Assembly (NCBI GenBank): GCA_017311185.1
Contig: JAESUZ010000753.1
Span: 1,178,001-1,242,000, forward strand
Reading direction: 5' to 3'
DNA: 64,000 bases
Origin: Proteles cristata cristata
Taxonomy: Eukaryota > Chordata > Mammalia > Carnivora > Hyaenidae
Shown here piece by piece: positions 47,496-58,719 of this stretch (positions within the stretch are counted from its first letter, which is position 1; every line of letters begins with the position of its first letter). Made by a program: the position numbers and the translations under genes. The notes beneath the pieces were generated by a model. The model was not told the origin of the DNA and did not search any database. It saw nothing but the letters and a program-made list of their open reading frames with translations.

Positions 47496-48016
47496 CCAAG
47501 CAAAGACACAGCAGGATCAGTTGAATCACCAGTTAGTCTTTCCACAAATAATTGTTTCAAAATAATTCAGAGTGAGATAACTTAATGAATTAAGTAAAAA
47601 GTTACAAATATATTTGGGATTATTTATTTTCTTGGCAGACAGTTCTACAGATCTTATAGATATAAAAACATAGCCCCATTAAAGCACTGCACAGTAATCT
47701 CTTATCATCAAAAATAAAAAGGTTATATGTGTTAGGGATATGTGTGATTATAAGAAATGGAATGGCTGAATAGCTGTGGCTTAAACAAACAGGTTTATTT
47801 GACATGTGTAAAAATAAGTAGAGATGGATGATCCAGGGGTAGTATAATGACTTAATGGTGTCAGCAAGGAACCATGCTCCTTCTGTCTTTCTGTTCTACC
47901 CTCTTTAATGTATTTCCTCATTGTAACAAAATGGCTGCTGCTGCTCTAGTCACCAGAATTACATTCTAAAAAGGACAAAAGGTTTAGTGCAAGGGCTGGG
48001 CAGCTTCCTCTGTTTT
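47496..48016. other. AK5 intron, nothing recognised
   Basis: No repeat or gene signal that I can support. Confidence 0.45.
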
Positions 48017-48017
48017 G

Positions 48018-48264
48018 TTTTGTTTTTTTAATGTTTTATTTATTTCTGAGAGAGAGAGAGAGAGAGAGAGAGACAGCATGAGCAGGGGAGGGTCAGAGAG
48101 AGAGGGAGACACAAAATCTGAAACAGGCTCCAGGCTGTGAGCTGGCAGTCAGCAAAGAGCCTGACGTGGGGCTCGAACCCACGAACTGTGAGATCCCACG
48201 AACCATGAGATCATGACCTGAGCCGAAGTCGGATGCTTAACTGACTGAGCCACCCAGGCACCCC
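48018..48264 (-). mobile_element. CanSINE, antisense, with internal duplication
   Basis: Full-length copy with an expanded (GA)n core. CCCACGAACTGTGAGAT is followed directly by CCCACGAACCATGAGAT, a 17 bp tandem duplication in the head-proximal region. TSD CAGCTTCCTCTGTT on both sides. Confidence 0.95.
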
Positions 48265-48654
48265 CAGCTTCCTCTGTTATACTTCATTAGGAAAGAAAAG
48301 CTTTCCCATAAACCCTTCTCTCTCCTTCACTGACTTGTACTTAAGTGTCATGGCTCAGAATGGGATCATATGTTTTCTTTCCATTGCCATCAAGGAAAGC
48401 TGAGAAATGAATTATTTAAAAAGGAATTAGGACAAATATTGGGTAAGCCAACCTATAACAATCACTACAAGGAAGAAAAAAACCTAGAAATAAATAAAAA
48501 ATAATTCAATTTTCTCTGTTTAAAAAGATACAGGGACCGAGGAGAGTCTGAGTGTCCTTGCACCAAATTAAAAAAAAAAAAAAAAGATATGGGGAAATAC
48601 ATTTGCTAGTCATTCTGTTCAAAATGGTTAAAGTGGAAAGTGTCTTTGTTTAAT

Positions 48655-48840
48655 ATTAATGGCTACTTTTCAGCAAGTGCTTTTAACATCCCAGGATCTC
48701 CATTCACTTCATATCTAATTCTTACAACAGCCCTTAAAGTTTGATGAAGGAAGCAGGCTCAGAGAAGTTCAGGAACACACTGTAAATGCTGGAGTCAGTA
48801 AATAAGGGATCTGAGGTTTGAAATAGATTCTGTCTCACAG
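48655..48840 (-). repeat. MIR, antisense
   Basis: CAGCAAGTGCTTTTAACATCC through CTTACAACAGCCCTTAAAG and AGGCTCAGAGAAGTTCAGG: MIR complement. Confidence 0.8.
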
Positions 48841-49009
48841 AGTCCATTCAGTCAATAACAAGGGATTAAGCGAGACTTGTATCTAAGCAAGGAGTGAACC
48901 TCCCTCTCTAAAGAGTCAGAGAAGTTATTGATAATGTCATATTAATGTGAACTGCAAGATGTTCTTGACTGAGAAATTGAATTCTAGGAGAAAGAGAGAA
49001 TGACTAACA

Positions 49010-49140
49010 TAATGTATTAAGTGCTATGCCATCTGCTTTACAAATATTTACCTCTTTTAATCACTCAACCCTGTGAGGTAGGTATTAAAGTGCTGTAAAT
49101 GTGCCAGGTGTTTTACCTAAGTTATCTCATTTCAGGTAAG
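49010..49140 (-). repeat. MIR, antisense
   Basis: TATTAAGTGCTATGCCATCTGC followed by ACTCAACCCTGTGAGGTAGG: the 3' part of MIR in complement. A second diverged copy may follow. Confidence 0.75.
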
Positions 49141-49620
49141 GACAGGAGTTTGCTGCCCTTTTGTAGATAAATCCTAACCCACACAGCCTGACTCTTGGCT
49201 CACCCACTCTGTGTCTTACTAGGACACTGCTGTTTCTTCTGTCCCTGCTTCACCCTTCAGACTCCGTGCATACTACTGCATGTTGTCCTCCCTGTGCCTA
49301 GCTCCCTCATCTATCATTCTGCCTGTCACCTTGCCGGCTGCTGTATGGCTTGTACCCAGGCACAGCCCCAAGTATGGTGCTGCATCTCATTTACCCAGAC
49401 CTAGCAGATAGGTTGTAGGCAGATACACAGACAGGCCCTTGTTCTGAAGGAGCCCATGTAGAAGGGGGAGGAGAGGAGATAAACAAACGGCCTCAATGTA
49501 CAAAGGGCCACAAGATGGAGTAAATTCCCTCTGCCTTCTCCATGGTAAATCTGTGGGACTGGATGAACTTAAAGCTCTCTGGGACAATCCATGGAGGTTA
49601 CTTCATGCATTCAAAAAGTA
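49141..49620. other. AK5 intron, GC-richer, unrecognised
   Basis: Possible L2 relic (CTCCCTCATCTATCATTCTG area), not firm. Two short frames on opposite strands without family features. Confidence 0.4.
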
Positions 49621-49626
49621 ATCAGG

Positions 49627-49847
49627 GGCGCACCTGGGTGGCTCAGTCAGTAGAGTGTCTGATTTTGGCTCAGGGCATGATCTTGAGGTTTGTGAGTTCA
49701 AGTCCTGCATCGGGGTCTGTGCTGACAGCTCAGAGCCTGGAGCCTGCTTCGGATTCTGTGGCTCCCTCTCTCTCTGCCCCTTTCCCGGTCACACTCTCTC
49801 TTTCTCAAAAAATAAATAAACATCAAAAAAATTTTTTAAAACAACAA
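49627..49847 (+). mobile_element. CanSINE
   Basis: Head GCACCTGGGTGGCTCAGTCAG and AAATAAATAAACATCAAAA tail. TSD AAAAGTAATCAGG / AAAATGTAATCAGG. Confidence 0.94.
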
Positions 49848-49848
49848 A

Positions 49849-50083
49849 ATGTAATCAGGCACTTGAGATTACTGAAAGAGGAGTCCTAACCATTTCCAAG
49901 TTCAGGGCTGGAAATTGGAGTAGGCGGACAGAAAAGACTGACTCAGGAGACTGAATAGCCAGGAAAGGAGTAGGGAAATAAAAGGAATTGTATCATAACC
50001 ATCCTAATTTCTTGCTGATTCCCATCTCCCAAATTTTGGGATTTAATTAAGCACAGTATAAAGTAAGTTTAAAAATACATTTG
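49849..50083. other. AK5 intron, nothing recognised
   Basis: Short unique stretch between two SINEs. Confidence 0.45.
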
Positions 50084-50084
50084 T

Positions 50085-50300
50085 TGGGGTGCCTGGGTGG
50101 CTCAGTTGGTTAAGCATCTGACTCGATTCATGGTTCATGAGATCAAGCCCTACGTGGGGCTCTGCACTGAAGTCTGGAGCCTTCTTGGGATTCTCTCTCT
50201 CCGTCTCTCTGCCTGTCCCTGGTTTGCTTGCATGCACTTGCTCTCTCTCTCTCTCTCTCTTACTCTCTCATTGTCTCAAAATAAATTTTAAAAAATAAGT
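50085..50300 (+). mobile_element. CanSINE, first of tandem pair
   Basis: Head GGGGTGCCTGGGTGGCTCAG, (CT)n-rich body and AAAATAAATTTTAAAAAATAA tail. Confidence 0.93.
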
Positions 50301-50315
50301 AAAAGGATGTCTGGA

Positions 50316-50558
50316 CGTGCCCGGATGGCTCAGTCAGCTAGGCTTCCAACTCTTGATTTTGGCTCAGGTCACAATCTCATGGTTTGTGAGAGGGAGCCCT
50401 ACCTAGGGCTCCATGCTGAGCATGGAACCTGCTTGGGATTCTCTCTCTCTCCCTCTCTCTCTGCCCCTCCCCACCCGCACACACTCTCTCTCTGGCTCTA
50501 TCTCTCTCTCTCACTTTCTCAAAATAAATAAACATTTTTTAAAAATAAAGAAAAATAA
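50316..50558 (+). mobile_element. CanSINE, second of tandem pair
   Basis: Head GTGCCCGGATGGCTCAGTCAG. The flanking AAAAGGATGTCTGG at 50301-50314 and 50559-50572 is a perfect TSD, so this copy inserted just behind the A tail of the first. Confidence 0.95.
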
Positions 50559-50572
50559 AAGGATGTCTGGAG

Positions 50573-51535
50573 AAAAGAAGTCTGGATGTGTGTAAATTGT
50601 AGCATGATGTAGGCTATTTTCAGTAACCAACTTAGTGGGGACTGTGCAGCCAGAACAGTACCAGATACATAGAGAGTACCTGAAAATACTTGTTTAATTA
50701 ATACATAGATTAATGAGTTGGACTGAATAAATTCATTCTAGTAAGTCGAGTGTGAATAAAACTTGTTTAAACTTCATTTATTTGGGTTGGAAAAGTACTT
50801 TTCAGTAGTGTTTTAAACTCAGGCTTTCAAAAATTCATGCCTTCCCCTGCGGTCTGGCGTCTAACCAGTGCCAATTCACAGGTTATTTGAAAGTATCTGC
50901 AGCCATGAGAGAGTTCTCAGAGAATACCACAGAGTGCACTTCAAACTGTTTCTACAATTGCCATCAAATTCAGGAGCAAGAAAGAAAAAGAGAAACAATG
51001 GATTTTTTTTTTTTTTTTTTTGGTTAAAGAATCCTGTTTCTTACCTGAGAATTTTATCTAAAAATACCGAGATTATTGTGCAATGTGAGATGTGATTTCT
51101 TCTCTATCCTGAAACTTCTGCTTAAAAATCTGAATACAGACACCACCATCACTTGACCTATACTTGATAAGGTTTATTTTTAGCTTTTCTACCAAGGCTT
51201 CAGAGTTCATATGTTCATGACAAACTTATTCTGACAGGGAAGTTTCAGAAGTCCAAAAAGATTACTTGGTTCTTACAAATGAATTCAGCAGTAACTCTAG
51301 AAAAACCCTGCCTTGGAAGATCTTAAAGCCTCAGGTGGAATGCTCCTCGCTCTGTTAGCAGCCTTGGTTGATTACTGCTTGCTTGTAGTTGCCTGTTATC
51401 TCATCAATTCAATCTGAATTCTTAAAACACTGAAATTGGGTCTTAACAGTATCGATTCATTAATTTCCTAAAATTGCATGGGTAGGCAATTCCATAATGG
51501 CACTGCTCTTCTATATATTCTGTGAAATGATAGTG
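50573..51535. other. AK5 intron, nothing recognised
   Basis: Contains a pure T tract at about 51002-51021. No exon, repeat body or RNA gene recognised. Confidence 0.45.
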
Positions 51536-51537
51536 GA

Positions 51538-53010
51538 AAATGCTGATGGTAGTTTGATGGGGATTGCATTATATCTGTAGGTTGCTTTGGGTAGAATGGA
51601 CATTATAAATATTGGTTCCTCCAATCCATGAGCATGCAATATCTTTCCATTTGTTTGTGTTGTCTTTAATTTCTTTCATCAAGTTTTATCATTTTCAGAG
51701 TACGTTTCTTCTACCTCCTTTATGAAGTTCATTCCTAGGTATTTTATTCTTTTTGGTGCAATTGTAAATGGAATCGTTTTCATAATTTCTCTTTCTGATA
51801 CTTCATCATTAGTGTATAGAAATGAAATAGATTTCTGTATATTAATTTTGTATCCTGTAACTTTACTAAATTTAGTTATCAATTCTAGTAGCTTTTTGGT
51901 GAAATTTTTAGGATTTTTGATATACAGTATCATATCATCTGCAAATAGTGAAAGTTTTACTTCTTCCTTACTAATTTAGGTACCTTTTATTTCTTTTCCT
52001 TGTCTATTTGCTGTGGCTAGGATCTCTAGTACTATGTTGAAAAAAAGTGCTGAGAGTAGATATCCTTGTCATGTTCCTGGGATTGTAGGAAAAGCTCTCA
52101 GTTTCTTATCATCTTCTATTTTTTGGAATACTTTGAGAAGAATACGTACTAATTCTTCTTTAAATGTTTGCTAGAATTCACCTGTAAATCCATCTAGTCC
52201 TAGACTTTTGTTTGTTAGGAGTGTTTTTATTACTGATTCAGTTTCATTGCTGGTAATCAGTCTGTTCAAATTTTCTATTCCTTCCTGATTCAGCTTTGGA
52301 AACTTATGTGTTTCTAGGAATTTATCCATTTTTTCTATGCTGTCCAATTAGTTACCATATAATTTTTCATAATGCTTTCTTATAATTCTTTATATTTCTT
52401 TGGTGTTGTTTTTTTTTCCTCTTCTTTCATTTCTGATTTTATTTGAGTCCCCTCTCTCTCTTTTTTTAATGAGTCTGGCTAAAGGTTTATCAAATTTATT
52501 GATCTTCTCAAAGAACCAGCTCCTGGTTTCTGTAATCTGTTTTAGTATGTTTTGGTTTTTTTTTTTTTTTTTTTTAGTTTCTATTTTATTTATTTCCGTT
52601 CTAATCTTTATTATTTCCTTCCTTCTGTTGGTTTTGGGTTATGTTTGTACTTCTTCTAACTCCTTTACATATAAGGCTAGACTATTTATTTGAGATTTTT
52701 CTTACTCCTTGAATTAGGCCTATATTGCTGTAAACTTTTCTGTTAGAATTGCTTTTGCTGCATCCCAAAGGTTTGAGACTGTTGTGTTTTCATTTTCTTT
52801 TTCATTTTCATGTATTTTATTATTTCCTCTTTGCTTTCTTGATTAACCCATTCATTGTTTAGTAGCATGTTATTTAACCTCCATGTATTTGTGTTCTTTC
52901 CAAATTTTTTCTTGTGGTTGACTTATGGTTTCATAACATTGTGGTTGGAAAAGATGCATGGGGTGACTTACATCTTTTTGAATTTGTTGAAGGGCTTTGT
53001 TTTCTTTTTA
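51538..53010 (-). mobile_element. Old L1 ORF2 region, antisense
   Basis: Complement of L1 ORF2 covering much of the reverse transcriptase and the end of the endonuclease domain, for example TTGATGGGGATTGCATTATATC, CAAAGAACCAGCTCCTGG, TTGCTGCATCCCAAAGG and CATTCATTGTTTAGTAGCATG. One reverse frame (51679-51933) keeps [19 protein letters not shown]. No 3' UTR is attached, and both ends are lost. A run of T interrupts it at about 52558-52576. Confidence 0.88.
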
Positions 53011-53039
53011 AGTGTTAGGTCTGTGTTCAAATTTTATTT

Positions 53040-53158
53040 TATTTTTTGATGTTTATTTATTTTTGAGAGACAGAGCATGAGTGGAGGAGAGGCAAAGAGA
53101 GAGATCCTGACCTGAGCTGAAGTTGGACCATTAACTAACTGAGTCACGCAGGTGTCCC
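53040..53158 (-). mobile_element. CanSINE, antisense, internally deleted
   Basis: T-rich tail and GAGAGACAGAGCATGAG core joined directly to GATCCTGACCTGAGCTGAAG and the head complement GAGTCACGCAGGTGTCCC. About 80 bp of the middle is missing. TSD TCAAATTTTA on both sides. Confidence 0.9.
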
Positions 53159-53329
53159 TCAAATTTTAAAACTTACACTGAGTATCAGATATTTATTTTC
53201 TTTCCACACCTTCATAAGGTAAATCAACATTCTTCAAATAATGCACATTTCAGAAACAATGTGCATCTTACTGAAGCAAAAGCTCAAGGAGGGAAACTTG
53301 TTTTACTGATTTTTTTTTTGCCTCTCTAT

Positions 53330-53395
53330 TGTAAACTCTCAAAACACTGCCTGGGACACAGTAGGTGCTCAATAAATATTTATTGGATGAAATAT
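53330..53395 (+). repeat. L2 3' end
   Basis: CTGCCTGGGACACAGTAGG then GCTCAATAAATATTTATTGG, the typical sense L2 terminus. Confidence 0.75.
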
Positions 53396-54310
53396 AGACT
53401 TAAACCAACACCATAATCACATCCTGGATGTGGAGACATAAAGAGAAAAAGCATGTGGGTGGGGGAAGAAGAAGAACATGACCAGTTGACCAGACAATTG
53501 AAAGCAGCACTATTTATCAAAAGAGAAGAACTGGGCCACTGTTTAAAAACTCAGTGGCCAGATGCAAAATGATCTTTGTTCTAGGCCATTAATTAGCTAT
53601 TGGCTTTGCACAAGTTACTGAAACTCTCAGGGCGTAGCTATGACATTTGAAAACTAAATCTCCTAATACTTAGCTCCTAGGTACATTATGGAAATTGATG
53701 AGAAAAGGTAACTTATTAAACACAGTGCCCAAAACAGAGAGAGTCCTACTCAGGCATAACAATTGTTATTATTACTTTGAAGGTATTGCCTCCTATACTG
53801 ACCAGAAGTATTATTATTCCTCATGCAACCATATATGCATGCTATTTTCTTATCTTGATTCTTTTATTATATTGGATTTCTGACAAGAGAGAAATTCCTA
53901 TTTTCCAGTGACATTTTTAAAGTCTCAGGAAGGTGGTTGCTGCAGTTCCTATGAAATGATGAGCAGAAAAATTGAACACAGCTTAACAGTCTGAAGAAGC
54001 ATTGCCAAACCTGTCACCCCTACAAAAGCCCTTCAGAAGCTATTTTATAGGCTCTTGGTGTTGATTTTTCTCTCTTATCTTTTCTTCTTCCAATTTTGCT
54101 TTCATTGCCTTCATTGATTTCTCCCTGTTTTTTCCCTCACTGACCATAGTCTCAGTAGACATCAAGAACATTGAGTACAGCAGCCACTTTCATACATTCT
54201 TCATGCCTGTGTTATTAAAAAAAGAAACCTGCTCAATTTCTAATATATTCAAAGAAACCCCATGCTAAGGCAAAGGTGAAAAGGACTTAATGATAAATAT
54301 GACATTAAGC
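53396..54310. other. AK5 intron, nothing recognised
   Basis: No repeat or gene signal that I can support. Confidence 0.45.
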
Positions 54311-54311
54311 A

Positions 54312-54500
54312 AAACATAGTGTGGTGTGGTGGGTCAAAGGCTGGGTTTGAAGTCACAAAGACCAGGGTTTGAATCCTGGCAAGTTTCTTAACCTCTCTAA
54401 ACCAGACTATCTTCATCTCTAAAATGGGGATAGATTTAACTGACTTGCAAGATTAATTAAGGATTAGAAATGATATGAATAAAGCACTCATATCACATGG
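54312..54500 (+). repeat. MIR
   Basis: CAGGGTTTGAATCCTGGC, TTTCTTAACCTCTCTAAACC and TCATCTCTAAAATGGGGATAG: sense MIR. Confidence 0.9.
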
Positions 54501-54572
54501 AGAGGGGAGTAAGTAAATAGTCATTAGTGTAATCCATACCCCATGTCCGATAACACTTAGAAAGAAATCTAA

Positions 54573-54790
54573 CTGGGGGTGCCTAGGTGGCTCAGTTGAT
54601 TAAGCATCTGATTTTAGCTCAGGTCATGATCTCATGGTTTGTGGGTTCGAGCTCCATGTCAGGCTCCGTGCTGACAGCTCAGAACCTGGAGCCTACTTTA
54701 GCTTCTGTGTCCCTCTCTTGCTCTGCCCTCCCCTGCTCATGCTCTGTTTCTGTGTGTCTCTCTCTCAAGAATAAATAAACATTTTAAAAA
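54573..54790 (+). mobile_element. CanSINE
   Basis: Head GGGGTGCCTAGGTGGCTCAG and AATAAATAAACATTTTAAAA tail. The flanks AAAGAAATCTAACT and AAAGAAATAAATCTA suggest a diverged TSD. Confidence 0.93.
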
Positions 54791-55745
54791 TTCTAAAGAA
54801 AAAAAAGAAATAAATCTAGTCAAAATATGTACTAAACAATAATAATGAATAATAGCTTACGTTTGTTCGCACTTCATTGTGCTGAACAACATCATGCAAA
54901 AATGTTTTTGGAAGATGACTTCTGCTGAATTCTCTTATATTACATGCTCAGTCATGTCCAAGGTATCCCCATTCAAAATGATGGGTTCCATGAGAAAGCT
55001 AAAATCCACTTCTGAAAGCTACTCATTACTTTTCAAAATGACTAAACTAGGAGACAGCACCAACAGCCACTTATCTTAATGGAGACATTTTTTCAGAAGG
55101 AATGTCAACCACAAGTCTGTCTTGGCAGATGCATGCTATGTTATTTTCTGTCATTTTACTTCTTACCATTGGCAAGCGGAGCTGCCTGAAGGATGGGCAG
55201 CTTTTAAGTCTCTAGCAAGAGGAAGAGAAATGGAGTCTATTTACTTCTGTTTTTAATTCTTTTTATGTAAAAGTCTTACACTTCCTTTTTCAAACAAGTA
55301 ATATTTATGGAGAGATTGTGTGCGTGTCTGCGTGGGTGTGCGCACCCGCGCCCATGCGTGGGTGAGTGAATGTTGAGGGTGAGGGATGCAAACGACTATA
55401 AGAAGAAAATAAAAGTCATCTATTATTCTGCAACCCAGAAATAACCACTGCTAACATTTTGGGTCTTTTCTATGCAGTGTATTTCTATGATATTTTGACA
55501 GCGTGGTAGCTGAAATCATATTGTAGCCTGCTTTAATTTTTTTTATTTGAAATTATATCATGAGCCTGTTTGCAAGATATCTGTTGGGCAGTTTACCCCC
55601 CTTAAAGCCTCACTAGTATGACCTAGTGACTCTACTTCACAGAACTGACATGAAGCCCAAATTAGAAAAACTGTGAGGGTCCCTTGTAAGTCACTTCTAG
55701 AGCACACGAATGAAATTGTTATTTATTCTTATCCATATCTTGCGG
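54791..55745. other. AK5 intron with a GC/CpG-rich spot
   Basis: No recognised transposon. A GTGCG-rich tract at 55317-55375 stands out from AT-rich surroundings. Confidence 0.45.
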
Positions 55746-55749
55746 AGTT

Positions 55750-55870
55750 GAAAGGTCCGTATTTATGAAACATCTTCCGAGCACCCTGTAGGTCACTCTG
55801 AGGATTCAGAAAAGACTCAAGACAACTTCTGACCCCAGAGAGTTTATATTCTGGCCCCAGAGATGAAGCA
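55750..55870 (-). repeat. L2 fragment, antisense
   Basis: TTATGAAACATCTTCCGAGCACC followed by CTCTGAGGATTCAGAAAAGAC and CAGAGAGTTTATATTCTGG: the complement of the L2 3' region. Confidence 0.6.
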
Positions 55871-57715
55871 AAAACATAAAAACCTTAGAGAAAAGCAAAG
55901 AGTGAAACTCTCCTTTTGACTACAAGTAGAACTTAGCTTTGATTATTTAAAAAGAGTTCTCAGATCTTGAATTCCTTCTATCCTTGGCTCTTTCAGTTTT
56001 AAAATGAGTCATGCTTTAGAGAATTATTTTTTCTTACCTCAGGCATAATTATAATTTTACTCATGATAATGTAATTTGCCAGTTGAATAGTAAATTTCCA
56101 ACCCCCTCCCTTTAAAAAAAAAAAGAAAAGAAAAAAAGCCTATTTTTATAAACTCAGATCATTTATAATGATTGGTTTAAATTAAAACCAGTATTTTTAT
56201 GGAGGAAAAAAAGTCCCCTGAACTCAAGGAGAAAAAAAAGTTTTAAGAAAAGGAAAGAAAACAATCATAAAATCAGAGAGCTCCTAAAGATTCTGTTGAT
56301 TTATGTTGTAGAAAAATATTTAAACTCTTTCTTTTGCCACAAGCATGTAAGGGATATTTTTGCATAATTATCATGTTACCATGGAAAATTCATATGTGTT
56401 TGGTTATGTCTGAAATGTGGAATTAAGAGTGATTTTTAATTTTTTCTTCTCTTCCTCTACAAATTTTCCTACTATAATGTATATTTTGTTGATAATCTGA
56501 AAAAAGAACAAAATGATTAAAAACTGCATATGCTTGATGATTAAAAATTACAGTAAGTCAGCCAGTTCAAATAAATAAGAAGTAGGAGAATTCAACTGAA
56601 ATAAACAAAACAGCAATGTAATACTTACAGGAAACCGATGAAATATTTTCCATAGGGGAAAAGTACATACTAAGCTTACTTGAACTCTGTGTAAAACTCT
56701 CCCCAGATAATCCACTAGCTTAGCCTCACATTATTTATTTGGTTTATGGTATGTCAAACAACTGTCAAATATAGTGACAGTGTTTTTTCTCCCTCCACGA
56801 AGCCTGCCAGGAATTAATGGATCAAAAGTTGTCCAAACTAAATAACTTTCAGAACCAGGAATTGAGTTAACAGACCAAGGGGTGGATCTTGGGTTAGCTA
56901 AGGTTCAGGGAGAAATTGGTCATGGGACCAAGTTCAAAGCATAGTAAGATTTAGAGGACGATGCAAGAAGAACATAGGAACAAGGCTAAGTGAAGCAGTC
57001 AGCACAAGGAGAAAGAAATGGATTTTCTTAGGGCTCAGCCCCTAGAAGGCACTAGGTTGTTTGTCCACTCATTAACTTAGTGATGTACTGTCACTGGTGA
57101 ATAGATTGTAATTGAGTAATAATTGCCTGAAGAGCAATAGAGTCTTAAGCAAAAACAACATTTTAAGGCTGGGAGAGGAAGATGAGCCAAGGAGGGGAAA
57201 AGAAAGTGGCCAAAGATCTAGGCTAAAGGGGAACTGGGTGCCGTAGATGCTCAAGAGAGTCAACTGTCCTAAGATGCTTCTGTGAGAAGTCAAGTAAGAT
57301 GAGGACTGGAAAAAGCCTATTTGTTTAACAGTTGGAAAGTAGGTCATGAATGGTATCGTCCATTGCTGGTTTGGTGGATTGACAGACGGAGAGACACCAG
57401 ATTGGAGTAGGTAGAGGAATTCGTAGGAGGTGAGAAAATAGAGCTGGGTGGGCAGGTGTCGAAAACTCAAGACATTTGACTGTGAAGGAAAGAAAAAAAA
57501 GTGAGAAAACAAAGCATTAGTTAAGGAAAGAGTTTTGTGTTTGTGTGTTGCTTGGTTTTGCTTTTATATCATATTGTTTTTGTTTTAGGGAGGGGGACCA
57601 GCAAGCTTCAGTGCTGGTGGAAGGGACACAGGTAAAAGGAAGACTCTGAATCTCTGGATGTAAACAGCCAAATCTAAAAGTTTAGAATAGACCAAAACCA
57701 GCAATTTAACTGATT
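55871..57715. other. AK5 intron, nothing firmly recognised
   Basis: 1.8 kb without a recognisable young repeat. It contains a 146-codon reverse frame (57072-57512) with no recognisable motif. Confidence 0.4.
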
Positions 57716-57830
57716 TCAACAAATATACGCGAAGTCCTTATGGGCCAGAGTTTAAAAATCAACGAGATAAACTCTCTGCCTTTTAGAGGCTATAGTTTGA
57801 TAGAAACTCAGTTGTAGGAAGGGTATTTAG
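57715..57830 (-). repeat. L2 fragment, antisense
   Basis: CAACAAATATACGCGAAGTCC, then TAAACTCTCTGCCTTTTAGAGG: L2 3' end complement. Confidence 0.6.
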
Positions 57831-57895
57831 GGCAAGAAACAGAAGGCCATGTAATTCATATCTGTCAAAACAAAGTCCAGAAGAAAATTACCAGA

Positions 57896-58128
57896 GGGGC
57901 GCCTGGGTGGCTTAGTCGGTTGAGCGTCCGGCTTTCGCTTAGGTCATGATCTCGCAGTTCGTGGGTTCAAGCCCCGCGTCGGGCTCTGTGCTGACTGCCA
58001 GCTCGGAGCCTGGAACCTGTTTCGGAGTCTGTGTCTCCTTCTCTCTCTGACCCTCCCCTGCTCACGCTGTCTCTCTCTCTCTCTCTCCCCTAGAAATAAA
58101 TAAAACATTAAAAAAAAAAGAAGAAGAA
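57896..58128 (+). mobile_element. Young CanSINE, near-perfect TSD
   Basis: Felid-type copy: GGGGCGCCTGGGTGGCTTAG, AAGCCCCGCGTCGGGCTCTG, and a tail that has grown into (GAA)n. TSD GAAGAAAATTACCAGA at 57880-57895 and 58129-58144. Confidence 0.96.
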
Positions 58129-58464
58129 GAAGAAAATTACCAGAAAAATTAGAGAAAAGCAATGCAAGCCCACACGCCAGTACAAACTCTCTCTTCTAGC
58201 CTGGTCTCCCTAACATTCCCCAAACGTGCCGTCCTAGCTCAGCTTCCCAAACTTTGCTCCTCTTGCTGACCTTGCCCTTCTTCCCTTTCAGGTCCTCCTT
58301 TTTGTCCCTCACTAGTTCACCTCTTTCCCCTGACTATCCCAGCCTGTGTCAATCTCCTCCGCTTCTGAATTCCTTTACTCCTGAAACTTAACACTCGTTA
58401 TCAAGTGTTACATTTTCGCTCTCAACTCTCTCTCAACTATTTCCTAGGAGTCAGTCCGGTATGA

Positions 58465-58625
58465 GGGGAAGGAACCAACTTTGGTTTCAAAGTGACCTGG
58501 GTCAAATCTAGCTTCTGTCACTTCCTGAGCAAGTCCTGTGTCTAGTTTCTCCATCTCTAGCATGGGGAAATAAATCTACCTTGGAGGGTTTCTGTGAAGA
58601 GTAAACAAAATAATATGTGCCAGAA
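58465..58625 (+). repeat. MIR
   Basis: CCTGGGTCAAATCTAGCTTC, CACTTCCTGAGCAAGTCCTG and CTCCATCTCTAGCATGGGG: sense MIR. Confidence 0.85.
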
Positions 58626-58719
58626 AACTGAAATAGAGCTGGGGCTGTTGATCCAGACTGTGTGTTCAACTCTGGGTTCTGCTGTAGCATCTGTGCAGAG
58701 TTACTTAACCTTTGTGATC

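Noticed and set aside
57072..57512. 146-codon reverse-strand open frame
   Set aside because: Low-complexity Ser/Phe/Leu composition, no recognisable domain and no splice or promoter context; likely chance in purine-rich sequence.
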